A DNA stretch of 64,000 bases, taken from Chitinasiproducens palmae. GTDB taxonomy: Bacteria; Pseudomonadota; Gammaproteobacteria; Burkholderiales; Burkholderiaceae. Made by a program: the position numbers and the translations under genes. The notes under the pieces were generated by a model. It saw only the letters and a program-made list of their open reading frames with translations. It made no database searches and was not told the origin of the DNA. This document shows, piece after piece, positions 1 to 8,777 of this stretch; position 1 is the stretch's first letter, and the number at the start of each line of letters is the position of its first letter. The DNA is taken from contig NZ_FNLO01000006.1 of NCBI RefSeq assembly GCF_900095735.1, positions 265,636-329,635 of the forward strand. Reading direction: 5' to 3'.

Positions 1-392
1 CGCTGATGCTGTTCCGTCAGCTGCACGACCTCGACAGTTCGGGTGACGGTGCCGCTCGCGGCATCGTGACGTCGCTGTGGGCGCTGTACGGCAGCAACCG
101 CTATTGGGCAGTGTGGGAGATCAACATCGGCTTGCGCCCCGATCGCACGCTTCACGACGCGCTGATCGAGCACCGCATGCGCACCCGGGAGCAGATGCGG
201 CGCGTGATCGCCGCGAACGAGTCGTTGAAGGACGATACGAAGCGCGCGCTCGCGGAGCTGCTGCCGTTCCTGTTGTCATCCATGCGCGGCATCTTTCTCG
301 ACACCTTTTTCGCCGGTCACGAAGCCGAGTGGCTCGACCGGCAGTTGGAACGGCTGATCCACGCGCTCGATCGGGAAATGCGGTCGATCTAG
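1..392 (+). CDS. TetR-family regulator, C-terminal fragment (5' end outside window)
   Basis: The reading frame is open from the left edge (codons in phase with base 3) and stops with TAG at 390-392, so only about 129 C-terminal residues are visible. The segment is helical in character, rich in Arg, Glu and Leu, with regularly spaced hydrophobics. This fits the ligand-binding half of a TetR-type repressor; the DNA-binding helix-turn-helix would lie outside the window. It ends 46 bp before the ABC ATPase gene on the same strand, so it may be the local regulator of the transport and hydantoinase operon. The family call rests on overall character, not on a catalytic motif, and is moderate. Confidence 0.5.
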   Translation, partial: LMLFRQLHDLDSSGDGAARGIVTSLWALYGSNRYWAVWEINIGLRPDRTLHDALIEHRMRTREQMRRVIAANESLKDDTKRALAELLPFLLSSMRGIFLDTFFAGHEAEWLDRQLERLIHALDREMRSI

Positions 393-438
393 CCGGCGAT
401 CTGACTTTTGCAGGCCGGACAGTCACTCGGGAGTTCGG

Positions 439-1671
439 ATGAATCACCCTATGCAGACCAGTGCCGGTTCGACAGTCGGCGGCGCGCGCGCAGATGCCAA
501 GCGCCTGCTGCTCGATGGCGTCAGCAAGCGCTACGGCAATGTGCTTGCGCTCGATGCGCTGACGCTGGCTGTCGAGCCTGGCGAACTCGTGTCGCTACTG
601 GGGCCGTCCGGTTGCGGCAAGACCACGACACTAAGACTGATTGCGGGCTTCGAGTTTCCCGATGCCGGCAGCGTGCGCATCGGCGGCAACGACGTTTCGG
701 CACTGCCCCCGAACAAGCGCGGACTCGGCATGGTGTTCCAGAACTACAGTCTGTTTCCGCACCTGACGGTCGGTGAGAACATCGGCTTCGGCCTGCGCAT
801 GGCGGGCGTGAAGCGCGGCGATATCGCGGTTCAGGTCAAGCGCATGCTGGATCTGATCCGCTTGCCCGGGTATTGCGACCGCCGCATCGAACAATTGTCT
901 GGCGGGCAGCAGCAACGCGTGGCGCTGGCCCGCGCCATCGTCAACGATCCGTCGGTGCTGCTGCTCGACGAGCCGCTTGGCGCACTCGACAAAAACCTTC
1001 GCGAAGGCATGCAGTTCGAGATTCGTCGCATGCAGCAGGACCTGGGGATCACCAGCGTCATGGTCACCCACGATCAGGAAGAGGCAATGACGATGAGCGA
1101 CCGCGTCGTGGTGATCAGTCACGGTCGCATCCTGCAAAGTGGCGCGCCGCGCGAGGTTTACGACCGGCCGCGCAATCGCTTCGTCGCGGAATTCCTCGGC
1201 ACGGCCAACGTCATCGACTGTCGCGTCACCGCCCGCGATGAGCGGTCGGTCAGTGTCGCCGCGTTGTCCACCGCGGACGCGCCTACCGCAATGACGCTTG
1301 GCATCGGGTCTGACTTCGACGGCGAACTGCCGGGCGTATTGCAAGTCGCGCTGCGCCCGGAAAAGGTTGCGATCGATGCACCCAGGCCCGGCCATGTGCA
1401 ATTGCGCGGCCGCATCGTGCAGCACGTGTTCCGGGGCGCTCAGCACTCGTACGAGATCGACGTGCCCGGCCTCGGGCCGCGCGTGTACGCGTACCAACAG
1501 GCGTCATCCAGTGAACACGTCGGTCATTCGCGCGGCGAGGCGGTGACGGTCTCGTTCTCACCCAACGACGTGGTCGTCCTCGAAGCCGATGACGCCCCCC
1601 CCGCCGCGCCGCACGCCAGTGAGGCGTTCGCGACGCAGCGGGCGCCGCTGGCAGGCGAGGGGGCCCGGTGA
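439..1671 (+). CDS. Polyamine-type ABC transporter ATP-binding protein
   Basis: Cytoplasmic ATPase of an importer of the spermidine/putrescine (PotA) class, 410 residues. Walker A GPSGCGKT is at residues 55-62, the Q-loop FQN near 100, the signature LSGGQQQR at 153-160, Walker B LLLDE at about 174-178 and the switch His at 211. About 170 residues after the ATPase core form a TOBE-type regulatory domain, as usual in PotA/FbpC proteins. It overlaps the next permease gene by one base (TGATG), which shows translational coupling. The substrate cannot be read from the ATPase. Because hyuA and hyuB follow in the same operon, a cyclic amide or amine is as likely as a polyamine. Confidence 0.93.
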   Translation: MNHPMQTSAGSTVGGARADAKRLLLDGVSKRYGNVLALDALTLAVEPGELVSLLGPSGCGKTTTLRLIAGFEFPDAGSVRIGGNDVSALPPNKRGLGMVFQNYSLFPHLTVGENIGFGLRMAGVKRGDIAVQVKRMLDLIRLPGYCDRRIEQLSGGQQQRVALARAIVNDPSVLLLDEPLGALDKNLREGMQFEIRRMQQDLGITSVMVTHDQEEAMTMSDRVVVISHGRILQSGAPREVYDRPRNRFVAEFLGTANVIDCRVTARDERSVSVAALSTADAPTAMTLGIGSDFDGELPGVLQVALRPEKVAIDAPRPGHVQLRGRIVQHVFRGAQHSYEIDVPGLGPRVYAYQQASSSEHVGHSRGEAVTVSFSPNDVVVLEADDAPPAAPHASEAFATQRAPLAGEGAR

Positions 1672-2567
1672 TGCAAAGTCCCGTCGCAACCCCATCCACC
1701 GGCGCGCTCGTGGCGCGACGTCACGCGCGCGCAGCGTCATGGCGCATCGCCATGCTGTGTGCTCCGGCGCTCGTCCTGCTGCTGGTCTTCTTCGCGTTCC
1801 CGCTGATCGGCAACGCGCTGCGCAGTCTCGTGTCGGACGCACCGTCGTCATCTGCCGGCCCCCTGGCAAATTACCAGAAGCTGTTCTTCGATCCGTACTA
1901 CCGCGCGGTCATCGCCGAAACCATCAAGGTGAGCTTCGTCTCGACGTTGCTGTGTCTGGTGCTCGGCTATCCGATTGCGCACTTCATGGTGCGGCGCGCG
2001 GGCCGCATGGCGATGCCCATGCTGTTTCTATTGATCGCACCGCTGCTCACCTCGATCATCATGCGCACTTTCGGTTGGCGCGTCATCTTCGCAAGGCATG
2101 GGCCTTTCAATGAGTTGCTGGGCTGGCTGCATGTGATCGATCGTCCGGTGCGCGTGCTCGGCGGACCGCTTGGCGTGTATATCGGCATGGTGCATGTGAT
2201 GGTGCCCTTCATGGTGCTGTCGATCGTCCCGGTGCTGCGCGGCGTCGACCGTCGGCTCGAGGAGTCGGCACGCATTCTGGGTGCTGGCGCCGTGCGCACC
2301 TTCGTGCGCGTCACCGTCCCGCTCGCGGCCGAAGGCATTCTCACCGGCTGCGTACTCGTCTTCATGCTGAGCAGCGGGAGCTTCGTGACCCAACTACTGC
2401 TGGGAGACGGCAGCGTGGTCACGCTGCCGCTGCTGATCTTCCAGCAGTTCTCGTTGACGCAGGACCTGGGCTTCGCGAGCGCGATGGGTAATCTGCTGCT
2501 GCTGATCGTGCTGATGTGCCTTTACGTGCAGCTACGCGTCACAGGTCGTCGCGGGGGAGACGCGTGA
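1671..2567 (+). CDS. ABC transporter permease, PotB-like
   Basis: Inner-membrane permease subunit of 298 residues with six predicted membrane segments. The first follows a short basic N-terminus, at roughly residues 26-48. The EAA loop that docks on the ATPase is visible as EESARILGAGA followed by a VTVPLA stretch. I chose the ATG at 1671 that shares a base with the stop of the ATPase gene; a GTG one codon earlier is also possible. The gene overlaps the second permease by one base (TGATG). The two unlike permeases pair as a heterodimer, as in PotBC. Confidence in class is high; the substrate is unknown. Confidence 0.9.
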   Translation: MQSPVATPSTGALVARRHARAASWRIAMLCAPALVLLLVFFAFPLIGNALRSLVSDAPSSSAGPLANYQKLFFDPYYRAVIAETIKVSFVSTLLCLVLGYPIAHFMVRRAGRMAMPMLFLLIAPLLTSIIMRTFGWRVIFARHGPFNELLGWLHVIDRPVRVLGGPLGVYIGMVHVMVPFMVLSIVPVLRGVDRRLEESARILGAGAVRTFVRVTVPLAAEGILTGCVLVFMLSSGSFVTQLLLGDGSVVTLPLLIFQQFSLTQDLGFASAMGNLLLLIVLMCLYVQLRVTGRRGGDA

Positions 2568-3385
2568 TGCGCGCCGGGACGCTCGACAGAATAGCCGCCC
2601 ACGTCGGCGCGATAACCTTCTCGTTATTCACGATACTGTTCTTCATCGCACTGACCGCGCCGATCGTGGTGGTCGTACTGGTCTCGTTCTCACCGGATCA
2701 GTCGCTGGCAGTGCCGGTCGGCGCGATGTCGCTGCGATGGTACCGGCGATTGTGGGAATATCGCCCGTTCGCCGACTCGCTGCTGACCAGTCTGTATCTG
2801 GCGCTGAGTTCGTCGCTCATCGCGATTCTGATCGCGGTGCCGGCAGCCGTCGGAGTGGGCCGCAGTTCCGGCCGGATCGCCAATGCGCTGACCACCTTCC
2901 TGCTCGCACCGATCGCGATTCCGGCACTGGTCATCGGCCTGTCTCTGCTGTACTTCCTTTCCAACCTCGGCATCGGCGTCTCGTTCGCCGCGCTGCTCAT
3001 CGCGCATACCGTGGTCTCGGTGCCGTACGTCATGCGTACCACCTTGGCCACCTACAAGAACACACGCGCCTCCTACCTCGAGGCGGCATCGGTGCTTGGC
3101 GCCGACCGATGGCAAACCTTCCGGCACGTCACATTGCCATTGATTGCGCCGGGCATTTTCGCCGGTGCGCTGTTCTCGATACTGATCTCGCTCGATAACC
3201 TTGGCGTCTCCTATTTCTTCGGCACGGCCAACGTGACGACATTGCCCGTGGTCATGCTGTCGTATCTGCAGAACCAGTTCGACCCCGCGATCGCCGCGAT
3301 CAGCACGGTGCAGATGGGCATCACCATCCTGCTACTGCTGATCGTCGAGAAAACCTACGGCTTGCGCGCGCTGACGACGCAATGA
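2567..3385 (+). CDS. ABC transporter permease, PotC-like
   Basis: Second inner-membrane permease of the same importer, 272 residues, with a hydrophobic first segment at about residues 12-36 and an EAA loop (EAASVLGADRW, then TLPLI). The ATG at 2567 overlaps the stop codon of the upstream permease (TGATG), so this start is preferred to an in-frame codon 17 residues upstream that lies inside the previous gene. It is followed after 38 bases by the binding-protein gene. The order ATPase, permease, permease, binding protein is the usual pot layout. Confidence 0.9.
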   Translation: MRAGTLDRIAAHVGAITFSLFTILFFIALTAPIVVVVLVSFSPDQSLAVPVGAMSLRWYRRLWEYRPFADSLLTSLYLALSSSLIAILIAVPAAVGVGRSSGRIANALTTFLLAPIAIPALVIGLSLLYFLSNLGIGVSFAALLIAHTVVSVPYVMRTTLATYKNTRASYLEAASVLGADRWQTFRHVTLPLIAPGIFAGALFSILISLDNLGVSYFFGTANVTTLPVVMLSYLQNQFDPAIAAISTVQMGITILLLLIVEKTYGLRALTTQ

Positions 3386-3423
3386 AGTCGTTACCATCTC
3401 ATCCATCATTGTACGGAGCCTCG

Positions 3424-4455
3424 ATGAAAGTCTCGTATGCTGTGCGCGCCGCCTGCGTCGCGCTCTCGCTGACTGCGGCAGCGCCGGCGGTGCTGGCGGC
3501 CGATCTGACCGTCACCGCCTACGGGGGTGCCTGGGAGCAGGCGTATCGAAAATGCTTCGTACAGCCGTTCGAGAAGAGCACCGGGAAGTCGGTCGACGTG
3601 ATTCTCGGCAGCCCGATGCAATGGATCAACCAGATCGCGGCCAACCCCACCCATCCTCCGATCGACGTGATGATCGGTCTGGTCGACAGTGGCGAGATCG
3701 CACGTCAGCGTGGTCTGGTCGAGCCTATCGACGAAAGCAAGATTCCGAATCTGAAAGACATCAAACCGCAGATGCGCGCCTACGGCAAGGGCTATGGCTT
3801 CCCGATCGCATTCGGCGATTTCGGTCTGATGTACAGCAAGAAATCGGTACCGAATCCGCCGAAGACCTGGAAGGAGTTCGTCGACGGCACCAATGCCGGC
3901 AAGTGGCATGCCGCACTACCGGGCATTGCCTACGTCGGAACCGCGCAGGGCCTGATCGGCCTGTTTGCGATGGTCTACGGCGGCAGTCTGGACAATGTGC
4001 AGCCTGGTCTGGATCAAATCAAGAGGATGCAGAAGAGCGGCAACGTGACCTTCTATAGCGAGCCGAATTCACCGTTGGTCGCACTCAAGTCGAACGACGT
4101 CGATATCGCGATGTATTTCGACGGCCGGGCGTGGGCCGAACATGATGCGAACAACCCGGACATCGGCTATCTCAATCCGAAGCCGGGTGCGGTGGCCTTC
4201 CCGACCATGGTTCAAAAGGTGAAGAATGGTTCGCCGCTCGGCCTGCAGTTCATGAACGTGATCGCATCGGCCGAAGGGCAGAGCTGTTTCGCCAATCTGA
4301 TCCAGTACTCGGCGTCGAACGCGCATGTGAAGTATTCGGACCGCGTGGCGGCACGCGTGCCGCAGGACGGCGAATCGATGTGGCTGCCGTTCGACGTCAT
4401 CTCGAAGAAGACGCCGCAATGGGTCGAGATGTGGAACAAGCAGATCGGTCGCTGA
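3424..4455 (+). CDS. Periplasmic substrate-binding protein, PotD-like
   Basis: Extracellular solute-binding protein of 343 residues delivering substrate to the adjacent permeases. The N-terminus is a classic Sec signal peptide: Met-Lys, a hydrophobic core and an A-L-A cleavage region before residue 25. The mature part opens with DLTVTAYGGAW, typical of the spermidine/putrescine and thiamine/iron (SBP_bac) family. The ATG at 3424 is chosen over an in-frame ATG at 3382 because CGGAG lies 6 bases upstream and the signal peptide then starts correctly. It is 21 bases before hyuA, suggesting that transport and hydrolysis are coexpressed. Confidence 0.9.
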   Translation: MKVSYAVRAACVALSLTAAAPAVLAADLTVTAYGGAWEQAYRKCFVQPFEKSTGKSVDVILGSPMQWINQIAANPTHPPIDVMIGLVDSGEIARQRGLVEPIDESKIPNLKDIKPQMRAYGKGYGFPIAFGDFGLMYSKKSVPNPPKTWKEFVDGTNAGKWHAALPGIAYVGTAQGLIGLFAMVYGGSLDNVQPGLDQIKRMQKSGNVTFYSEPNSPLVALKSNDVDIAMYFDGRAWAEHDANNPDIGYLNPKPGAVAFPTMVQKVKNGSPLGLQFMNVIASAEGQSCFANLIQYSASNAHVKYSDRVAARVPQDGESMWLPFDVISKKTPQWVEMWNKQIGR

Positions 4456-4476
4456 CCGCAACGGAGAATGGCACCC

Positions 4477-6528
4477 ATGAGTCTGAGAATCGGAGTGGAC
4501 ATCGGTGGCTCGTTCACCGACTTCGCCGTGCTGGACGACGAGACCCGCAGCATCCGCACCTTGAAGGTCTTCTCGCGTCCCGACAGCCCGGGCAGCGAAG
4601 TGCTGGTCGGCATGGCGGGACTGGTCGAACGGTACGGCATCGATGCGCGCGAGGTCGCCTATTTCACCCACGGCACGACTGTCGGCGTGAACGCGGTGGT
4701 GCAGCGCAAGGGCCTGCGCCTCGCGCTCATCACCACCGAGAAGTTCGAGGATGTGCTGGAGATTGCGCGCCTGAAGATTCCGGACATGTACCACCTCCTG
4801 TCGCGCCGTCCCGAGCCGCTTATTCCTCGCGATCGCGTGTTCGGTGTGGGCGGTCGCCTTACCGCGGACGGCCAAGTGGAGACGCCGATCGACGAGGCCA
4901 GTGTGCTTGCCGCGCTCGAGGGCATTCGCCGCGCGGAATGTGAGGGCGTAGTGGTGTCGCTGCTGCACGCCTACCGCAATCCGGTGCACGAGGCAGCCGT
5001 CAAGGCACTCATCGCGACGCATTGCCCAGGTCTGTTCGTATCGTGCTCGCACGAAGTGTGGCCGATCATCCGCGAGTACGAACGTACCTCCACTGCAATC
5101 ATCGGCGGCTACGTGCAACCGAAGGTCGCCGATTACCTGACCCGCTTGCAGGCGGCACTCGGCGAAGCGGGCGTGCCGGCGGAGCTGAAGGTGACCAAAT
5201 CGAACGGCGGCGTGATGAGCGCGGAGAACGGCAAGAGCAACTGCGTGCAGATGATCCTGTCGGGTACCGCTTCAGGGGTGATCGGCGCCGCCTACATCGC
5301 AGAGCAATGCGGCATCAAGAACTGCATGAGTCTGGATATCGGGGGCACGACGGCCGACGTCGCGCTGATCGTCGACGGGCAGCCGCAGTATGCGACCGGT
5401 GAATATATTGGCGACTTCCAGATCCACATTCCGTCGGTGTCGGTTTCGTCGATCGGCGACGGCGGCGGCTCGATCGCATGGGTAGACGATTTCGGTGTCC
5501 TGAAAGTCGGCCCGCACAGCGCGGGGTCGAACCCGGGACCGGTGTGTTACAGCCGCGGCGGAGACCGGCCGACCATCACCGACGCTTTTGCGGTGATGGG
5601 CGTACTCGGCCAGTCCGATCTCGGCTACAGCTCGGTATCGCTCGATCGCGAGGCTGCGCGTCGCGCGATCGGCAGCCTCGCCGAGCGGCTGGGCAAGAAC
5701 GTCGAGCAGACTGCCGAGGCGATCATCCGTGTGTCTACTTCGAGCATGTACGCCGGAACCAGTCGCCTGGTGTCGCGTTTCGGCATCGATCCGCGCACCT
5801 TCACTTTGCTGCCGTTCGGTGGCGCGGGGCCGATGCTCGCGTGTTACCTGGCACGCGCACTGAAGATGCCGCACGTGATGGTGCCGGTGACGCCCGGGGT
5901 GCTGAGCGCACTTGGCGGCCTGATCGCCGACATCAAGAACGACTTCGTGAAGACCACCTACTACGAGTTGAATGAAGCGACGCTTGCGCTGCTTGCGAAG
6001 GATGCCGCGCAGCTGGAAGCCGACGCCCTGGCCTGGATGGTCGAGCAGATCGGCCATGCCGACGACGTGTCGCTGACCCTGACCGCCGACATGCGATATC
6101 GCGGGCAATCGTTCGAAATCGAGACGCCGCTCAGTGCGCAGGCGATTCGATCCGGTGAACTCGCCTCGGTTCGCGACGCTTTTCATCGGGAACATCGCCG
6201 GTTGTATGGGCACAGCGATGACCAAGCTGGAATCCAGCTGGTGGCGCTTCGGCTGGTCGTCGCCGCGCCAACGCCGAAGCCCGAACTGGAACGCCTGGCA
6301 CCGGGTAGCGCAGCACCGGTGCCGGTGCGCGAAATCGACGTCTGGATGGACGACGCGTTTCACCGCACGCCGCTTTATCGACGTGCGGACCTGCGTGCCG
6401 GCCAGGAGTTCGAAGGGCCCGCCGTGGTCTCGCAAGACGACGCGACGACCTGCGTGCTGCCGGGCTTCTCGGTCCGCGTCGATCCGTTTGGGAATCTGTT
6501 GATGACCAACCGCGCCACCCAACATTGA
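4477..6528 (+). CDS. hyuA: Hydantoinase/oxoprolinase subunit A (HyuA)
   Basis: ATP-dependent subunit of the hydantoinase/5-oxoprolinase/acetone carboxylase family, 683 residues. It shows the ASKHA nucleotide-binding motifs: GVDIGGSFTDF near the N-terminus and SLDIGGTTADVA near the middle, followed by the SIGDGGGS and AGSNPGPVCY motifs of the family. It phosphorylates or activates a cyclic amide so that the partner subunit can open the ring. I prefer ATG 4477, ten bases after GGAG (4463-4466), to ATG 4468, which lies one base after it. It is paired with hyuB nine bases downstream. Candidate substrates are hydantoins, N-methylhydantoin or 5-oxoproline; the sequence does not decide. Confidence 0.92.
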   Translation: MSLRIGVDIGGSFTDFAVLDDETRSIRTLKVFSRPDSPGSEVLVGMAGLVERYGIDAREVAYFTHGTTVGVNAVVQRKGLRLALITTEKFEDVLEIARLKIPDMYHLLSRRPEPLIPRDRVFGVGGRLTADGQVETPIDEASVLAALEGIRRAECEGVVVSLLHAYRNPVHEAAVKALIATHCPGLFVSCSHEVWPIIREYERTSTAIIGGYVQPKVADYLTRLQAALGEAGVPAELKVTKSNGGVMSAENGKSNCVQMILSGTASGVIGAAYIAEQCGIKNCMSLDIGGTTADVALIVDGQPQYATGEYIGDFQIHIPSVSVSSIGDGGGSIAWVDDFGVLKVGPHSAGSNPGPVCYSRGGDRPTITDAFAVMGVLGQSDLGYSSVSLDREAARRAIGSLAERLGKNVEQTAEAIIRVSTSSMYAGTSRLVSRFGIDPRTFTLLPFGGAGPMLACYLARALKMPHVMVPVTPGVLSALGGLIADIKNDFVKTTYYELNEATLALLAKDAAQLEADALAWMVEQIGHADDVSLTLTADMRYRGQSFEIETPLSAQAIRSGELASVRDAFHREHRRLYGHSDDQAGIQLVALRLVVAAPTPKPELERLAPGSAAPVPVREIDVWMDDAFHRTPLYRRADLRAGQEFEGPAVVSQDDATTCVLPGFSVRVDPFGNLLMTNRATQH

Positions 6529-6537
6529 AGACCGATC

Positions 6538-8571
6538 ATGGAATTTGACAAGTCCGAGTTGCAGATCTTTGCGAACTACTGCGTGGCGGCTGCCGAGAGC
6601 ATGGCCTATACGCTCGTGCGTACCGCGCATTCGACCTTTGTGAAGGAGACGGAAGACTTTTCCTGCGCCCTCGCAAGTGTCGACGGACTGACGTTTGCGT
6701 CGCCCCGCACGTTCGGAGCGACGTGGTATGTCGGTCTCGATTATGGTCCGGTGATCCGCTCGATCGACGATTACGCGCCGGGCGATGTGTGCATGACCAA
6801 TGATCCCTACAGCGGCTTCGTGGCAACGCACACGCCCGACGTCGTGATGTGGAAGCCGGTGTTCCATGAAGGCGAAATCGTTTGCTTCGTCTCGGGCCAC
6901 ATTCACAACACCGACATGGGCGGCGCGGTGCCGGCGTCGCTCTCGCGCACGCTCACCGAAATTCATCAGGAAGGGATGCGATTCCCGCCGACCAAGGTGG
7001 TCGAGGGCGGCGTGCTGAACGAGACGTTGTTGGCGTGGATGATGGTGAACGTTCGCGCACCCGAGCAGAATATCGGCGATTTGAAGGCCCAGATTGCCTG
7101 CCTGCTTACCGGTGAGCGTCGTGTACTCGAAATCGTCGAACGCTTCGGCGTGGCGGCGTTCAAGGCTGGCATCGGGCAGTTGCTCGACTATTCGGAAACG
7201 CAGGCGCGGGCTGTGGCGCGCACGATCCCGGATGGCCGGTACTTCTTCGCCGATTATGTCGACGAGGACGCGGTCGGTGGCAAGCCGATGCGGATCGCAT
7301 TGACCTTGAGCGTTGACGATGGCTTGCTGCGCTTCGACTTTTCCGGCAGCGATCCGCAGTTGACGTCGTCGATGAACGTGCCGACCGGCGGTCATCCGCG
7401 CCATGCGCTGCTGCTCGTGGCGCTGAACTATGTGCTGTACTCGCTCAATCCCGACATCCTGCTCAACGCGGGCATGCTGCGGATTGCCACATGCGAGATG
7501 CCGGTTGGCAGCGTGTTGAATCCGGTGGCGCCGGCTGCGGTCGGCATGCGTACGCTCACCTGCGTGATCGTGCAGGCGGCTGTCTTCGGTGCTTTCGCTC
7601 AGGCGCTGCCGGAACGGATGCCGGCTTGCCCGGCCTCAAGCGTGTGTCTGCTCAACGTCAAGACCACCGACCGATCCGGCCGCACGATCATGGCATCGCT
7701 CGGGCCGGTGATGGGTGGCGCGGGCGGTGCGTCGGCAGGCGACGGCTCGGACGCGTCGGGGGCCAATATGGCGTTTCTGCGCAATACGCCGGTCGAGATC
7801 AATGAAGCGGAAGTGCCCATCCGCATTCTGGCATACGGGCTGGTGCGTGATAGCGGCGGTGCCGGCCAATATCGTGGCGGCCTTGCCATCGCAATGGAAT
7901 TCAAGGTTTTCGCGCCCAATACGCTGATCACCGCGCGCAATCGCGACCGTACCCTGTTCGGTTCGTGGGGCATCCGTGGCGGCATGGCGGGGCGCACCTC
8001 GGTGTTCAAGCGCAATCCCCGCACGCCGCGAGAGCAGGTCCTTGGCAACACCGACCTCGTTGCCTGCGAGCCAGGCGATGTGATCCGGCTGGAGGGCAAT
8101 GGTGGCGGCGGCTACGGTGCGCCGACACTGCGGCCGGTCGATGCGGTGTCGCGCGACGTGCGGCGTGGTTACGTCTCCGAACAGCAGGCGCGGGACCTGT
8201 ACGGCGTTGTGTTCTCCGAGGGCGCGCCGGAGATGGCCGCTACCGCAGCGCTGCGTAGTGAGATCGATGCCAACAGGGGCGTTGCAGCGGCACGCGATGA
8301 CGGCTTTTTCGACTACGGCCCGAATCGTCGTGCGCACGAGGCGGTGTGGACGCGAGAACGGTATGCCGTGCTGTGTGCGTGTTTGGATGCCGTGTCCATC
8401 GATTGGCGCTTTTTCCTCAAGCATCAAATGTTCGAACGCATGGCGGCTCGGCTGGTGAGCGGGGCGGCTTGCGACGATGCGGCGCTCGTGCAGTCTATGT
8501 TCGATGAACTGCTGATCGAGTATCCCGCCCTCGTTGCGCAGCGGCACGGCGCGGCGCGGCAAGCGGCTTGA
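6538..8571 (+). CDS. hyuB: Hydantoinase/oxoprolinase subunit B (HyuB), with C-terminal extension
   Basis: Partner of HyuA, 677 residues. Family features include an N-terminal segment naming a DPYSG motif (MTNDPYSGF), the HTPD and GHIHNTDMGG motifs and a late GNGGGGYG stretch. HyuB proteins commonly end a short way after that glycine-rich stretch. Here roughly 150 residues follow it, including an Arg/Trp/Phe-rich segment (DWRFFLKHQMFERM). The extension could contact HyuA or alter substrate choice, but this is inference. The gene ends the operon; a short inverted repeat follows at 8599-8614 before the convergent DapA-family gene. Confidence 0.9.
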   Translation: MEFDKSELQIFANYCVAAAESMAYTLVRTAHSTFVKETEDFSCALASVDGLTFASPRTFGATWYVGLDYGPVIRSIDDYAPGDVCMTNDPYSGFVATHTPDVVMWKPVFHEGEIVCFVSGHIHNTDMGGAVPASLSRTLTEIHQEGMRFPPTKVVEGGVLNETLLAWMMVNVRAPEQNIGDLKAQIACLLTGERRVLEIVERFGVAAFKAGIGQLLDYSETQARAVARTIPDGRYFFADYVDEDAVGGKPMRIALTLSVDDGLLRFDFSGSDPQLTSSMNVPTGGHPRHALLLVALNYVLYSLNPDILLNAGMLRIATCEMPVGSVLNPVAPAAVGMRTLTCVIVQAAVFGAFAQALPERMPACPASSVCLLNVKTTDRSGRTIMASLGPVMGGAGGASAGDGSDASGANMAFLRNTPVEINEAEVPIRILAYGLVRDSGGAGQYRGGLAIAMEFKVFAPNTLITARNRDRTLFGSWGIRGGMAGRTSVFKRNPRTPREQVLGNTDLVACEPGDVIRLEGNGGGGYGAPTLRPVDAVSRDVRRGYVSEQQARDLYGVVFSEGAPEMAATAALRSEIDANRGVAAARDDGFFDYGPNRRAHEAVWTRERYAVLCACLDAVSIDWRFFLKHQMFERMAARLVSGAACDDAALVQSMFDELLIEYPALVAQRHGAARQAA

Positions 8572-8598
8572 GCGGGACCGGCGACTCGCGGGATAGCG

Positions 8599-8614
8599 GG
8601 ATAGCGGGCTATCC
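8599..8614. repeat. Short inverted repeat after hyuB
   Basis: GGATAG and CTATCC form a perfect 6-bp stem around a CGGG loop, and the left arm is preceded by another copy of the same GCGGGATA unit. It sits between the hyuB stop and the convergent DapA-family gene. No T-run follows, so it is only a weak candidate for transcription termination. The rest of the 206-bp gap shows nothing I recognise. Confidence 0.3.
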
Positions 8615-8777
8615 GCTGCGAACGGACGGGTCGCGCGGTCGTCGGCGGGCTGCCGTGTGGCAGGCGGCGACGTGTGTCGCCGCGGGGCGGATCTACGCCG
8701 CGCTTGCGGCGGTCATTGCTGGACAGGGCACGGGTTCACCGGTACGGCCGGGGTGAATCGTGCGGTGATGCCGGCAA

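Noticed and set aside
5272..7404. A 710-residue antisense frame opposite hyuA and hyuB
   Set aside because: His/Arg-rich composition, no motifs, and exact overlap with strongly supported genes.
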